Of a stretch of DNA of 64,000 nt, positions 8,824-19,063 are shown in pieces (positions within the stretch are counted from its first letter, which is position 1; each line of letters starts with the position of its first letter). The DNA is from Hydrogenimonas urashimensis (lineage in GTDB: Bacteria; Campylobacterota; Campylobacteria; Campylobacterales; Hydrogenimonadaceae): positions 310,001-374,000 of the forward strand of contig NZ_AP023212.1 of NCBI RefSeq assembly GCF_016593255.1. The letters run 5' to 3'. A program made the translations under genes and the position numbers. The notes under the pieces were generated by a model that saw nothing but the letters and a program-made list of their open reading frames with translations, searched no databases and was not told where the DNA came from.

Positions 8824-10760
8824 TGTTCTCCTGCCTCCCTTACTGCGATCTCGTAATGCTCCTCGTCAATCTTCTTCAGGTAGATCTCCTGGTTGGAAAG
8901 ACCCGGTGTGGGCGTATACTCCAGCGTGATCTGGGGATAGAGGAGGCGGTATTGGACTGTGGTGTACTCTTTCCACTCGCCCCGGTTGACGACCGTGGCA
9001 TGGATGATCATCTCCTGATAGGCAAGAAGTCTGCTGCGAATCTCTTCGAGCCGGTTTTCCACAGCCACGATCTCTTCTTTCGCTTTTGCGATCTCTTCGT
9101 GAAGTTTCTGAAACTGCTTTATTTTCGCGATGAAGGCGGGACGGGGCTTGATGCACCGTTTTTTATCCTGAAGGATTTTCTCCTTGAGTGTCTGGACTGC
9201 CGATTCGCTTTTGTTTTTCAGTTCTTCCCTCTCTCGAAGCTTTTCTCTCAGTTTCTCGAGTTTTTTCTCGAGCTCTTCTATCTCCTCTTCCAGCGAGAGG
9301 ATCTCGTTGTGGTAGGCTTCGATTTCCGATGCATCGATGATCAGTCTGTTGTTCTCGCCGACCATCTTTCCGATCTCGATACCCGAGACGGCATAGATTT
9401 TCGCATTGGAGCCCAGCAGTTCCACCTCCACCTTCATCGCTTTGACTTCGCCTCCGATCATCTGGGACACTTTCGCCTCTTTGGCCTCGACGATCCCTCC
9501 CTCGATGCGGGTCACTTCCGCTATTTCCTTGGTTTTGAGATAGCCTCTGAGAACATTGACTTTGGCGTGGTCGGCAACGATTCGGCTGGTCTGGTGGGTC
9601 TGTCCTCCTATCACCACCTCTTCTGCCGTGATGGATGCGGATGCACCGACGTTTCCTTCGACTTTCACTTCGGTCGCTTCGACCTCGACGCCGGTCCCGA
9701 TGGCCTCTTTCATCGAATCGGTTTCGTTGACGTGCAGCTTCACTTCCGTCTCGACGCCCGCATCGATGGAGCCGGTCTTTTTGAAACTCACCTCTTCGAG
9801 CTCCATCTCTTCACGGATGTCGTAGATGTTCTCCTTGAAAACGACATAGCCGCCACGTCTGGCGCGGTAGAGAATGGAGCTTTCGGTCTCTTCCGTTTCG
9901 ATGTTCTCGCTGACGCGAAATTCCGGTTTGTGGCTCTCCTTCGGATTTTCTACGGGGATGAACTCCCCCGCGCAGTTTCTTCCCGGTGTGCCCGGTTTCG
10001 CTTTGACATATTCGATAATCACTTCGCCCTTTTCGACCGCCTGGATGAACCCCCGCTTCGAATAGTCGATACGGTCCCCCTGCTCTGCATTCTCATCTTT
10101 CAGTTTGTAATGGTAGATGAGCGCATCGTCGACGGAGGGCTGGGACGCGAAGCAGACCGCCGCATCGAACTTGAAATCTTCGGTAAGGATGTGCTGCCCC
10201 TGTACTTTTGCTTTGGCGACGAGTTCATCCAGCCTTTTTTCGATATCCAGGTCCCACAGGCCGATCAGAACCCTGGCGCGAACCATCTTCTTGTGAATAA
10301 GGTTTTTCAGCTTGGCACCGAGATCTTCCGTGTCTTTGATGATGGATCCGCTTTTGAGGGTGCAGACGATTCTGTTTTTCTCTTTGTTCGAAGCGATATG
10401 CAGTATCAGGTCACGCATCCACGGCTCATCCCTGTATTTGTGAATCTCGATCTCGTAATCCTGTTTGACGACAAAATTGGGATTGAGAAGAATTTCGGGC
10501 TTGTTGAACTTCTCCCAGTCATTGCCCTCCACTTCTATCCACTCGGTCTCTTTGCTGTCCATTTTGATATAGGTTTTGTAGTTGATGATGCGAATATCGA
10601 GAGTCTGGGAACTGATACCGTACTTCAGCGCAGTCTCCTGCAGCGTTTTGGGAACATCGTCGGTTGTTGTGACAACCGGCGTGAATTCGGCCGCCTTGCT
10701 GCCCTCTTTCTTCTCCTTTTTCTCTTTGTCGCTCTTGAATACCTTGTCAAAAAATCCCAT
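8820..10760 (-). CDS. FapA/DUF342 family protein, flagellar assembly protein A-like
   Basis: A 646-residue protein with a central beta-helical FapA (DUF342) region at about 200-470, recognisable from [16 protein letters not shown] and repeated glycine/valine strands ([18 protein letters not shown]). A long charged coiled coil follows at about 475-590. The N-terminal 100 residues are a separate alpha/beta region. Family members are linked to flagellar assembly or cell-surface polarity, but the biochemical role is not established. It is the first gene of the leftward run; an A/T-rich divergent promoter region separates it from murJ. The antisense frame happens to be stop-free. Confidence 0.82.
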   Translation of the reverse strand: MGFFDKVFKSDKEKKEKKEGSKAAEFTPVVTTTDDVPKTLQETALKYGISSQTLDIRIINYKTYIKMDSKETEWIEVEGNDWEKFNKPEILLNPNFVVKQDYEIEIHKYRDEPWMRDLILHIASNKEKNRIVCTLKSGSIIKDTEDLGAKLKNLIHKKMVRARVLIGLWDLDIEKRLDELVAKAKVQGQHILTEDFKFDAAVCFASQPSVDDALIYHYKLKDENAEQGDRIDYSKRGFIQAVEKGEVIIEYVKAKPGTPGRNCAGEFIPVENPKESHKPEFRVSENIETEETESSILYRARRGGYVVFKENIYDIREEMELEEVSFKKTGSIDAGVETEVKLHVNETDSMKEAIGTGVEVEATEVKVEGNVGASASITAEEVVIGGQTHQTSRIVADHAKVNVLRGYLKTKEIAEVTRIEGGIVEAKEAKVSQMIGGEVKAMKVEVELLGSNAKIYAVSGIEIGKMVGENNRLIIDASEIEAYHNEILSLEEEIEELEKKLEKLREKLREREELKNKSESAVQTLKEKILQDKKRCIKPRPAFIAKIKQFQKLHEEIAKAKEEIVAVENRLEEIRSRLLAYQEMIIHATVVNRGEWKEYTTVQYRLLYPQITLEYTPTPGLSNQEIYLKKIDEEHYEIAVREAGEQ

Positions 10761-10868
10761 ACCGTTCCATTTCTGTTGTTTTTCGTCGTCATTCCAAATA
10801 AAAAGAGACTCTATTTTAATATAACTATCGTTAAAATAAGATCAACTTCTTCAAAGGTTGGAAACTTC
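10761..10868. promoter_or_regulatory. Divergent promoter region between fapA and murJ
   Basis: This 108-bp A/T-rich gap must drive both the leftward operon and murJ-cysS. The plus strand has TAAAAT (near 10833) upstream of the murJ ribosome site AAAGG. The minus strand has TAAAAT/TATATT-like hexamers in the same A/T block. Exact start sites cannot be fixed by eye. Confidence 0.45.
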
Positions 10869-12278
10869 ATGCGTTTTCGGTCCATTTTCACGACGAGTGC
10901 AGGGATTCTGACATCCAGGATATTCGGCTTCGTCCGTGATCTGCTCATGGCGTCGATTCTCGGAGCCAACATCTTTTCCGACATCTTTTTCGTCGCTTTC
11001 AAACTTCCCAACCTTTTTCGCCGTATTTTCGCCGAAGGGGCGTTCGTGCAGAGTTTCCTGCCCACATTCATCGTATCGAAACACCGCAGCGTCTTCGCGA
11101 TTGCGATACTGATACGCTTCTTTCTCTTTCTCGTTGCGTCTTCCGTTCTCGTGACACTCTTCGCGGAGCCGGTGACCCGTCTCATCGCCATCGGTTTCGG
11201 CGAGGAGAGTGTCCGGGCGGCGGCACCTCTGGTGGCGATTAACTTCTATTATCTCGATCTGATCTTTCTTGTCACCTTCCTCTCGGCGCTCCTGCAGTAC
11301 AGGGAGCATTTCGCGACGACCGCCTTCGGCACGACCCTGCTGAATATCTCGATGATCACCGCTCTGCTACTTTTCCGTAACGAAGAGCCCTCCACCATCG
11401 TCTACGCGCTCAGCTACGCGGTACTGGCGGGGGGAGCGCTGCAGCTTCTTCTGCATCTTTGGATGATTCGCAAAAAAGGGCTCGATACGCTGCTTGTCGG
11501 CGGCCTGATCTATCTGCAGAGAAAGAAGGAGAGCATCCGAGAGGATATCGACCGATTCAGCCGCGCCTTTTTTCCTTCGGTACTCGGCAATTCGACGGCG
11601 CAGATCTCCTCTTTTATCGATACATGGCTCGCCTCGTTTCTGGTGAGCGGCTCCATCAGCTACCTCTTCTACGCCAATCGTCTCTTCCAGCTTCCGCTGG
11701 CACTTTTCGCCATCGCCGCCTCGACGGCCCTCTTCCCGACGATCAGCAAGCTGCTCAAAGAACAGAAAACCGGTGAAGCGAAAAGTCAGACCCGCAAGGT
11801 CTTCTGGCTACTGTTTGCCCTGTTGGGCGGTGCCTCCGCCGTGGCGGTTATTCTCTCGGAGGAGATTGTCCGACTTCTCTTCGAACGGGGCGCTTTTGGC
11901 ATCAACGATACGGAAAATACGTCGATAGTACTCGTGATGTATATCGCAGGACTGCTCCCTTTCGGTCTCGCGAAGCTCTTTTCGCTCTGGCTCTATGCGA
12001 TGCATCGCCAGGGCGAAGCCGCCTCGATCGCAGCGAAATCGCTGGGAGTCAACATTCTCTTTTCGATTCTGCTCATCGTTCCGATGGCGGCTCCGGGCCT
12101 CGCGCTGGCCAGCAGTATCAGCGGCTGGGTCCTTTTCTGGCTGACGGTCAAAGCGGTCGGGAAAGAGCTCTTTTTGGATATAATGCACGCAAAATACGCC
12201 TCCTACGCGCTGCTTTTTGTCATGTGTGCGGCAGTCGCGTCGTGGGGCCTAAAGGTAATGATCGATGGTTATTTTTGA
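10869..12278 (+). CDS. murJ: Lipid II flippase MurJ
   Basis: A 469-residue polytopic protein of the MurJ/MviN family, which flips lipid II across the inner membrane. The N-terminus MRFRSIFTTSAGILTSRIFGFVRDLLMA is diagnostic, as are the stretches SDIFFVAFKLPNLFRRIFAEGAF and RLLFERGAFG. About 13-14 hydrophobic segments can be counted. The start ATG at 10869 follows AAAGGTTGGA; the open frame continues far upstream only because the opposite strand of fapA lacks stops. It overlaps cysS by 14 bp. Confidence 0.95.
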   Translation: MRFRSIFTTSAGILTSRIFGFVRDLLMASILGANIFSDIFFVAFKLPNLFRRIFAEGAFVQSFLPTFIVSKHRSVFAIAILIRFFLFLVASSVLVTLFAEPVTRLIAIGFGEESVRAAAPLVAINFYYLDLIFLVTFLSALLQYREHFATTAFGTTLLNISMITALLLFRNEEPSTIVYALSYAVLAGGALQLLLHLWMIRKKGLDTLLVGGLIYLQRKKESIREDIDRFSRAFFPSVLGNSTAQISSFIDTWLASFLVSGSISYLFYANRLFQLPLALFAIAASTALFPTISKLLKEQKTGEAKSQTRKVFWLLFALLGGASAVAVILSEEIVRLLFERGAFGINDTENTSIVLVMYIAGLLPFGLAKLFSLWLYAMHRQGEAASIAAKSLGVNILFSILLIVPMAAPGLALASSISGWVLFWLTVKAVGKELFLDIMHAKYASYALLFVMCAAVASWGLKVMIDGYF

Positions 12279-13668
12279 TTCCGTGAAAAAAGAGAAGGTA
12301 CCTTTCGTGCCGATTCGTGACCGCGAGGTGCGGATGTATGTCTGCGGTCCCACCGTTTACGACGATGCCCATCTTGGACACGCTCGAAGCGCCATTGCGT
12401 TCGATCTGCTCCGAAGAACCCTCATGGCGCTGGGATACCATGTCACGTTCGCCAGAAACTTTACCGACATCGACGACAAAATCATCAAAAAATCACTCGA
12501 GACCGGTCAGCCGATCGAAGCGATCACAAAAAAATACACAGAGCGCTATCTGAATGATATGCATGCCCTGGGCGTTCTCGATGCCGATATCTCGCCCCGT
12601 GCGACGACCTCTTTGAATGCCATTGTCGAAATGGTCGAAAAAATCATCGAGAACGGCTGCGCCTACCAGAGCGAGGACGGCACGGTCTGGTTCGACACCT
12701 CGAAGGATGCCGAATACTGTTCCCTCTCCCACCGCTGCAGCGACGAGGAGGAGGCACAGGCCCGCATTGAACACGAAGAGGGAAAGCGCCATCCCCGCGA
12801 CTTCGCCCTCTGGAAGGCCTGCAAGGAGAACGATGTCTGCTACGACTCTCCCTTTGGCCGCGGCAGGCCGGGATGGCACATCGAATGTTCGGCGATGATC
12901 GACAGCTATCTCGCCTACAAAGACGAAGAGTACGCTATCGACATTCACGGCGGCGGCGCAGACCTCTTCTTCCCGCACCACGAAAACGAAGCGGCGCAGA
13001 CCCGATGCGCCACGCACCAGAAACTGGCCAAGTATTGGATGCACAACGGTTTCGTGAACATCAACGGCGAAAAGATGAGCAAGAGTCTGGGCAACAGCTT
13101 TTTCGTCAAGGATGCGCTGCGCTCCTATGACGGGGAGATACTCCGTTTCTATCTGCTCTCAACCCATTACCGCGCCAACTTCAACTTCAACGAAGAGGAT
13201 CTTCTGGCATCCAAGAAGCGGCTGGACAAGCTCTACCGTCTGAAAAAACGGCTCTACGGAAGCAGGGTCGGAGAGGTCGACAGCGCTTTCAAAAAAGAGA
13301 TGCTCGATGCGCTCAGCGACGATCTGAACATCTCCCGTGCCCTGGCATCCGTGGACGAAATGGTCGCCAAAGCCAACGAATCGCTCGATGCGAATCCCAA
13401 AGACAAAACCTTCAAACAGACAGTCGCTGCCAATATCGAATGGATCGACGGGGTGCTGGGCATCGGGGGCAAAGATGCCTACCGCTATTTCCAGCTGGGA
13501 ATGAGCGAAGAGGAGATCGCCCGCATCAACGAACGGATCGAAGCGAGAAACGCCGCGAAAAAGGAGCGGGATTTCGAAACGGCCGATGCGATCCGCGCCG
13601 AACTGGCCCAGATGGGCATACAACTGATGGATACGCCGCAGGGCACGGTCTGGGAGAAGTCGGAGTAG
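12265..13668 (+). CDS. cysS: Cysteinyl-tRNA synthetase
   Basis: A 467-residue class I aminoacyl-tRNA synthetase charging tRNA-Cys. The zinc-site Cys and HIGH-like motif are in [15 protein letters not shown], the zinc-binding segment is WHIECSAMI, and the KMSKS motif is [11 protein letters not shown] near residue 272. Length and C-terminal helical domain are normal. The start overlaps the end of murJ; an AAGGT lies about 10 nt upstream. Confidence 0.97.
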   Translation: MVIFDSVKKEKVPFVPIRDREVRMYVCGPTVYDDAHLGHARSAIAFDLLRRTLMALGYHVTFARNFTDIDDKIIKKSLETGQPIEAITKKYTERYLNDMHALGVLDADISPRATTSLNAIVEMVEKIIENGCAYQSEDGTVWFDTSKDAEYCSLSHRCSDEEEAQARIEHEEGKRHPRDFALWKACKENDVCYDSPFGRGRPGWHIECSAMIDSYLAYKDEEYAIDIHGGGADLFFPHHENEAAQTRCATHQKLAKYWMHNGFVNINGEKMSKSLGNSFFVKDALRSYDGEILRFYLLSTHYRANFNFNEEDLLASKKRLDKLYRLKKRLYGSRVGEVDSAFKKEMLDALSDDLNISRALASVDEMVAKANESLDANPKDKTFKQTVAANIEWIDGVLGIGGKDAYRYFQLGMSEEEIARINERIEARNAAKKERDFETADAIRAELAQMGIQLMDTPQGTVWEKSE

Positions 13669-13675
13669 CTCCGGC

Positions 13676-15139
13676 ATGCGGGCTTTTTTTCGCCATGCCG
13701 CTGCGGCGACTCTGACCCTGTCTCTTCTTCAGGCTTCCCAGGAAACGGCATTGTCTGCCGGAAGCTGGGTCGAAAAGGGGCTGCCGACGAAAAAAACCTA
13801 CGAACTGATTATGGCGATTCGCTCGGACAGTACGATCGTGTGCGACAAAAGCCGCTACGGTCTCGGCCGCATCGACCGTTTGATGCAACGTTCACCTCTC
13901 GATCCGCAGGCGCGGGAGGAACTCGATGCCCTGTTCGAGGAAATCGACCGGCTGTACCGGCACGATCGAGGCAACGGGTGTCTCGACCCCTACACCATCT
14001 ATCCCGATGCGATCGCCATTGAAAAAAAGGAGGAGAACGAAACCGACTCCTCCCCCAACATCCTTGTCAGCAGGCTGGAAGAAGCACTGGCCTTTTACGA
14101 GACAATCGAGAGAAATGGCGGCTGGAGCGTCATCGGGGACGATTTCCATCTTCTAAAAGAAGGCGATACCCACCCTCTCGTTCCCGCCATTAAAGCACGG
14201 CTGCGGGTTACCGGCGATTACAACGCAACACTCGATTCGAATACCACTTACGACACGGTGCTTTCCGATGCCGTCAGAGTTTTCCAAAAGAGGCACGGGC
14301 TCAAACCCGACGGCATTCTGGGTCCCCGTACGCTGCAGGCGATGAACGTTCCGGTAAGCGAAAAAATCGAAAAGATAAAAATCAATATCGAACGGGCACG
14401 ATGGCTGACGACAGGAAGCAGAGATTTCGTCGCGGCCAACATCCCCGACTATACTCTGAGACTTTTCAGAAATGCCAGGCCGGCATTGACGATGAAATGC
14501 ATCGTCGGCAGAAAGGAGCGTCCCACGCCGATGCTTTCGGACAGGCTGACCTATGCGGTGCTGAATCCTTTCTGGCGGGCACCGGCGACGATCGTGGAGG
14601 AGGATATCCTCCCTAAACTCAGAGCGGGAGAGTTCGATTATCTCGAACGTGTCGGGATCGTCGTGACGAAAGCGGCCGACGGCAACGTGACGATCGATCC
14701 GCGAAGCGTCGACTGGCGACGATACACTGCCGAGAGTATGGCCTACATTTTCCTGCAGAAACCGGGTCCCCGCAACTATCTGGGTTTTGTCAAATTCATG
14801 TTTCCCAACGATTTCGATGTCTATATCCACGATACCCCCGAAGATGATCTTTTCGAAGAGAAAGAGCGCGCGAGAAGTTCCGGATGCATCCGTGCCGAAA
14901 AACCCCTCGAACTTTTTCATGCCCTGTTCGATCCCGACGGCAACGGAGAGTGGAGTTACAAGCATATCGTCAAAACCTTGCTGAAAAAAGAGGAGAGACT
15001 GGTGGGACTTCAGCATCCGCTGCCGGTCTATATCCTCTACATGACCGTCTATGTGGACGAGCAGAACCGAACCCGCTTTCTCAAAGATATTTACGGATAT
15101 GACAGGCAGATGCTTGACTATCTAAACGGACATCAATGA
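13676..15139 (+). CDS. L,D-transpeptidase with peptidoglycan-binding domain (LdtD/YcbB-like)
   Basis: A 487-residue exported enzyme predicted to form 3-3 cross-links in peptidoglycan. It has an N-terminal hydrophobic signal (about 1-28), a helical YcbB-type region, a PG-binding domain at about 160-225 (VFQKRHGLKPDGILGPRTLQAMN), and a YkuD catalytic domain at about 250-430. The active-site signature is IHDTPEDDLF followed by RSSGCIRAEKP, with Cys near residue 403. It follows cysS by 7 bp and is next to a MepK-like protein, the same pairing as E. coli ldtD-mepK. That pairing supports the function. Confidence 0.9.
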   Translation: MRAFFRHAAAATLTLSLLQASQETALSAGSWVEKGLPTKKTYELIMAIRSDSTIVCDKSRYGLGRIDRLMQRSPLDPQAREELDALFEEIDRLYRHDRGNGCLDPYTIYPDAIAIEKKEENETDSSPNILVSRLEEALAFYETIERNGGWSVIGDDFHLLKEGDTHPLVPAIKARLRVTGDYNATLDSNTTYDTVLSDAVRVFQKRHGLKPDGILGPRTLQAMNVPVSEKIEKIKINIERARWLTTGSRDFVAANIPDYTLRLFRNARPALTMKCIVGRKERPTPMLSDRLTYAVLNPFWRAPATIVEEDILPKLRAGEFDYLERVGIVVTKAADGNVTIDPRSVDWRRYTAESMAYIFLQKPGPRNYLGFVKFMFPNDFDVYIHDTPEDDLFEEKERARSSGCIRAEKPLELFHALFDPDGNGEWSYKHIVKTLLKKEERLVGLQHPLPVYILYMTVYVDEQNRTRFLKDIYGYDRQMLDYLNGHQ

Positions 15140-15141
15140 AA

Positions 15142-15170
15142 TTGGCCGAACCGTTGGTTTTTGGTACAAT
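15142..15170 (+). promoter_or_regulatory. Predicted promoter of the MepK-like gene
   Basis: A TTGGCC -35-like hexamer (15142-15147) is followed after 17 nt by TACAAT (15165-15170). It lies in the 134-bp gap before the MepK-like gene, whose upstream open frame has no ribosome-binding site. The predicted leader is about 100 nt. Confidence 0.45.
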
Positions 15171-15273
15171 TTTTGCCAAAGAGTCCGATATTTACTGCGA
15201 CACAGATGCTTGGGAGAGTTCCAAAGCCATTCAGTCTCCGACTGAGGCATGCAAAAACGCAGGAAGTGAGACG

Positions 15274-15828
15274 ATGCAGAGCAATCGAAGAGATTTTATA
15301 AAAAAAGGGATCAGCGCGTTGGCACTGTGTGCCTTTCCCCATATCGTTCTGGCAGAGAGCCGGGCCAGGAAAATCGAAAAAAGGCTCTCTTTTTACAATA
15401 TCCATACCGGCGAATTGACCACGGCGCTCTACTGGGCTGAGGGAAACTATATCGCCGAAGAGATCGATCGTCTAAACCATATTCTTCGCGATTACCGAAC
15501 CGGCGATATTCACCCGATCGATGCGAAACTTTTCGATCTGTTATACGATTTGAAAGCGCATTTTCAAAGCTGCACAAAACCCTTTCACGTCATTTCCGGA
15601 TACCGCTCTCCCAAAACCAACGCTATGCTCAGAAGAGACTCCAAAGGCGTGGCGAAACACAGCCTGCACATGGAGGGACGCGCCATCGACATCAATCTCC
15701 CGGGCATCGATCTGGCCCATCTGAGGCGGGCTGCCCGCCTGATGGGACGCGGCGGCGTCGGATACTATCCCAAATCCGGATTCGTACACGTCGACACAGG
15801 CCGTGTCCGCCAATGGTCGGGAAGCTGA
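15274..15828 (+). CDS. DUF882/MepK-like peptidoglycan peptidase, Tat-exported
   Basis: A 184-residue member of the DUF882/YcbK (peptidase M15-like) family; E. coli MepK cuts peptide cross-links in peptidoglycan. A twin-arginine signal is visible at the start (SNRRDFIKKG, then a hydrophobic stretch ending near ALA-type residues). The metal-binding pattern is SGYRSPKTN, then HSLHMEGRAIDINLP, then a late HVDTG. I chose ATG 15274 because AGGAAGTGAG precedes it and it gives the Tat signal at residue 1. The preceding gene is the cross-linking L,D-transpeptidase, so maker and cutter are adjacent. Confidence 0.88.
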   Translation: MQSNRRDFIKKGISALALCAFPHIVLAESRARKIEKRLSFYNIHTGELTTALYWAEGNYIAEEIDRLNHILRDYRTGDIHPIDAKLFDLLYDLKAHFQSCTKPFHVISGYRSPKTNAMLRRDSKGVAKHSLHMEGRAIDINLPGIDLAHLRRAARLMGRGGVGYYPKSGFVHVDTGRVRQWSGS

Positions 15829-15835
15829 CGGTCTC

Positions 15836-17785
15836 TTAGGTATTGCACGCGAGAATGGAGCAGAATCCTTCCCCCGCTCCGTCGCTTCCTCCAAAACGTG
15901 ACCAGTCGATGGCAGGCATCCGTTTGATTCTCTTCTCATAATCTTCTTTTGTAATCGGTTCGATAGGCATCTGTTCGTAAACCTCTTTCACCCCCCTTGG
16001 AAGCATTGACGCCGATTTGATGACCGGTGCGAACATCGCCAGCATATGTTCGATCTGTCCGCCCTCTTTCTCTCTGTCGAAATTGATGGTGCAGGAGACC
16101 ATATTGTCCGACCACTCCCTTTGCAGCATCGCCAGCAGAGCGAACTGTTCCCAGGCGGAAACCTGGTCCACCGAGCGTGGATTGTCATAGCGTATCGGAA
16201 ATTCGAAAACCGTGGTGTTTTCACTGTAGGCGTCGGGCATGTGAGGGACCCCCGCTTCGATCAGAAACTGCGTGATTTTTTGATTGTTTCCTACCCGAAG
16301 GCGTCGTATCGCGTAGCGGCTGACAGGAAAATGCATGCCCGGGCTCACACCTGCAAGCAGGCTGATGGTGCCGGAAGGCTTGATGGCCGTCACTTTCAGC
16401 GAAACAGGAATGCCCGCTTCCTTCGCCAGACTTTCGTTGACGGCGCGCACCTGTTTGTAGGTATCCCGCAGGATCCTGGTCATTCTGGCGACCCCGATCC
16501 TTTCGATCCAGTCGGTGATGCCCGAAATGCTCACCCCGGTACGCCGGTTGCGGGCGACCACGGCATTGGTCTCTTTCCGGTGGGTAGGCAGTAGCGAGAC
16601 GGTGATTGCGTAGAACGTGGCGAATTCGACCGCCTCTTTGAACGCCTCGTCGCTCGGACAGCGTGTCGGAAAGATTTCGGCGAGGTTGCAGAGTTCGTAA
16701 CTTTCGAGCGCGATCTCGCCGCAGGGGTTCGTGAGCCAGGCCCTGTCGGGAATCTCTTCTTTGAACCGTCCGTATTTCTGGACATTGACGAGATTGAGTA
16801 TGCCCGGCTCGCCGTTGTGGCGTATCAGTTCGGCGATTTGGGGCAATTTCACGAAATCCTCATGATGCTCCAACACGACCGAGTTGTTGGACATCCATCC
16901 GATCTCCTCCCTGTCGGGAAAGCGTTCGTAATCTTTCAGATGCAAAAACGTCTCGTCGTGGGGCGATCCCAGTGCGATCTCCGCCGATCGCCGTACATTT
17001 CCTGCGACCACGCAGACGCCGATCGCATTGAAAACGTCGGCAATGCAGCGTGTCCTGTTGATTTCACCGCGGCAGAAACGGTCCATGATGTTTTCCAGAC
17101 GGGCGTGGAGTTCCCTGAGCGGACCCGGTCCCGATGCCGTGCCTCCAAAACCGTGGATCGGCGAACCCGCAGGCCTTATTTTGGAGTAGTCGTAGCGATA
17201 GAACGGCCCATTTTTGCAGTAGCTCTCAAGCAGAAGACGGACCGACTTGATCCATCCTTCCTTGCTGTCCTCGATGACATATAGCCTGGGTGCACTCTTG
17301 TCGGGCATTCTGGCTTCTGTACTCCATGCGGTATTGAACCCCACACCGACGCCGCTCATGAGCATATCCATCGCCCACTCGGCGGAATCCACCAGATCCG
17401 ATGTGTCGACCGCACCGCAGTTGTAAAGAGGGGCACTTCCACGTTCGTAGACATAGTCGGTTCCCATGATCCAGAGTCCGCGCCCCGGAGGAAGCCAATG
17501 CATCGCAAAACAGCTTCTTGCCATACGCTGCGCAAACGTCTGCCATCGGCTTTCGTCCCATGTAAGACCCTCCTGCTTGTAATGGTTTTTCCTGATGGAG
17601 AGTATCCCCTCTACGACGCGGATGACCGTATCGGCCCAGTGCTCCTGGGTGCCGTCACGCTTTTTTCGACTGTAGGTCCGGTAATAGATCGCTTCACCGA
17701 AACCGTTGAAACCGAATCGGGGTTTTTGGCGCCGCAACCCGTTTTTGAAAGAGGCTTCGAGCTCGAAACGTTCCGTGACAATCAT
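15836..17785 (-). CDS. nrdJ: Class II (adenosylcobalamin-dependent) ribonucleotide reductase
   Basis: A 649-residue monomeric reductase that makes deoxyribonucleotides using adenosylcobalamin. Active-site features match the Lactobacillus-type enzyme: a redox Cys in PLYNCGAVDTSD, the NPCGEI radical Cys and Glu, and a second redox Cys 11 residues later (ESYELC). The C-terminal dithiol is CSILAC, just before the end. It is shorter than the roughly 740-residue Lactobacillus enzyme. It is divergent from pyrD and stands alone. A TACAAT box lies on the minus strand at 17813-17818 and AAGGA precedes the ATG. Whether it uses di- or triphosphates is not decided here. Confidence 0.9.
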   Translation of the reverse strand: MIVTERFELEASFKNGLRRQKPRFGFNGFGEAIYYRTYSRKKRDGTQEHWADTVIRVVEGILSIRKNHYKQEGLTWDESRWQTFAQRMARSCFAMHWLPPGRGLWIMGTDYVYERGSAPLYNCGAVDTSDLVDSAEWAMDMLMSGVGVGFNTAWSTEARMPDKSAPRLYVIEDSKEGWIKSVRLLLESYCKNGPFYRYDYSKIRPAGSPIHGFGGTASGPGPLRELHARLENIMDRFCRGEINRTRCIADVFNAIGVCVVAGNVRRSAEIALGSPHDETFLHLKDYERFPDREEIGWMSNNSVVLEHHEDFVKLPQIAELIRHNGEPGILNLVNVQKYGRFKEEIPDRAWLTNPCGEIALESYELCNLAEIFPTRCPSDEAFKEAVEFATFYAITVSLLPTHRKETNAVVARNRRTGVSISGITDWIERIGVARMTRILRDTYKQVRAVNESLAKEAGIPVSLKVTAIKPSGTISLLAGVSPGMHFPVSRYAIRRLRVGNNQKITQFLIEAGVPHMPDAYSENTTVFEFPIRYDNPRSVDQVSAWEQFALLAMLQREWSDNMVSCTINFDREKEGGQIEHMLAMFAPVIKSASMLPRGVKEVYEQMPIEPITKEDYEKRIKRMPAIDWSRFGGSDGAGEGFCSILACNT

Positions 17786-17945
17786 GACGATTCCTTGTGG
17801 TTTCTTTGGAATATTGTACCGAATCTGGGAGCATATTAAGTAATATCAACCCCCTTTTCCTGCGGTTGACACAGCGATTAAAGGGGAATTTGACACTTTT
17901 TTTGTATAATCAATCCCAATTTACAGAAAATTGGACGACAACCGA
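17786..17945. promoter_or_regulatory. Divergent promoters of nrdJ and pyrD
   Basis: The 160-bp gap holds a leftward TACAAT (minus strand, 17813-17818) for nrdJ and a rightward TATAAT (17905-17910) preceded by a T-rich run for pyrD. Two TTGACA copies (17866-17871 and 17890-17895) lie upstream of TATAAT, at 33 and 9 nt spacing, so neither is a standard -35. No cobalamin-riboswitch signature was recognised before nrdJ. Confidence 0.5.
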
Positions 17946-19001
17946 ATGGATTATGAAAAAATCAAACCGCTCTTTTTCCGTCTCGATCCGGAAACGGCGC
18001 ACCATCTCGTGACCGCGTTTCTGCAGATCGGTGAATGGGTCCCGCAGATCTTCAACCCCTGGATAGAACGCCATTTCATCGACGATCCGAGGCTGAAACA
18101 GGAGATTTTTGGACGCACTTTCCCCAACCCCGTGGGGCTCGCGGCCGGTTTTGACAAGGATGCGGATCTGATACGGTCGATGACCGCTCTGGGTTTCGGT
18201 TTTACCGAAGTGGGCACGGTCACACCCAGGCCGCAGCCGGGCAATCCGCGTCCGAGACTTTGGCGTCACGTCTCGGAAGAGGCGCTTCAGAATGCGATGG
18301 GTTTTAATAACAAAGGCAGCTACCATATGCAGATGAAGCTCAAAAAACGCTACCCTTACGTGACGCCTGTGGGGGTGAATATCGGGAAGAACAAAGTGAC
18401 CCCCGAAAGGGAGGCACTGAAGGATTACGAGCACGGCATCAAAGCTTTCAGAAACCTCTGCGACTACCTGGTGATCAATATCTCTTCTCCCAACACTCCG
18501 GGACTGCGTGATCTGCAAAACGAGGCTTTCATCCATGCGCTTTTTGACATGGGCAAGAACCTTACCGACAAACCGATTCTTCTGAAAATCGCCCCCGACA
18601 TGCCCAAAGAGGCGGCAGTCGCACTCTGCGCAAGGGCGGTCGAAGCGGGTGCGGACGGGATCATAGCGACCAATACCAGCATCGACTATTCTCTCGTAAA
18701 GGAGCCCAAAGAGGCGGGCGGCATCAGCGGACGCGTCATACGGGATAAGAGTTTCGAGATATTCGACGCAATCGCCGACGAGCTTTTCGGAAAAACGGTG
18801 CTTGTCAGTGTGGGGGGAATCGACAGCGGTTACGAGGCCTACCGCCGGATCAAAGCCGGCGCCACGCTGGTGCAGCTGCTCACGGGGCTTATCTTCAAAG
18901 GCCCTGAACTGGTCGGCAATATCAACCGGACCCTGCTTCGGCTTCTTGAAAACGACGGTTTCGCGAACATCTCAGAAGCGATAGGAGCCGACCGAAAATG
19001 A
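17946..19001 (+). CDS. pyrD: Dihydroorotate dehydrogenase (quinone)
   Basis: A 351-residue class 2 dihydroorotate dehydrogenase, oxidising dihydroorotate to orotate in pyrimidine synthesis with electrons to the quinone pool. It has the N-terminal helical quinone-contact region (FRLDPETAHHLVTAFL), the FMN site FPNPVGLAAGFDKDADL, the catalytic Ser region NISSPNTPGLR, and GGISG near 264. I prefer ATG 17946 over a TTG five codons upstream because GGACGAC precedes the ATG. The downstream protease gene begins close by or overlaps. Confidence 0.95.
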   Translation: MDYEKIKPLFFRLDPETAHHLVTAFLQIGEWVPQIFNPWIERHFIDDPRLKQEIFGRTFPNPVGLAAGFDKDADLIRSMTALGFGFTEVGTVTPRPQPGNPRPRLWRHVSEEALQNAMGFNNKGSYHMQMKLKKRYPYVTPVGVNIGKNKVTPEREALKDYEHGIKAFRNLCDYLVINISSPNTPGLRDLQNEAFIHALFDMGKNLTDKPILLKIAPDMPKEAAVALCARAVEAGADGIIATNTSIDYSLVKEPKEAGGISGRVIRDKSFEIFDAIADELFGKTVLVSVGGIDSGYEAYRRIKAGATLVQLLTGLIFKGPELVGNINRTLLRLLENDGFANISEAIGADRK

Positions 19002-19063
19002 GACCTTTTCTCAAGCTGTTCACTCTTTACTGTTCACTCTTCACCATCTTCACAGGAGTTCTG

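Noticed and set aside
8823-10868. A stop-free plus-strand frame of about 680 codons joined to murJ
   Set aside because: It is the antisense of fapA. The MurJ family start (MRFRSIFTTSAG) and a ribosome site lie at 10869, and the upstream translation has low-complexity Phe/Asp/Leu content typical of an antisense shadow.
17786-17835. A cobalamin riboswitch before nrdJ
   Set aside because: The leader from the predicted start to the ATG is far too short, and no B12-box-like sequence was recognised.
17866-17910. A standard sigma-70 -35/-10 pair for pyrD using TTGACA
   Set aside because: The two TTGACA copies are 33 and 9 nt from TATAAT; neither fits the 16-18 nt spacing, so only the -10 is called.
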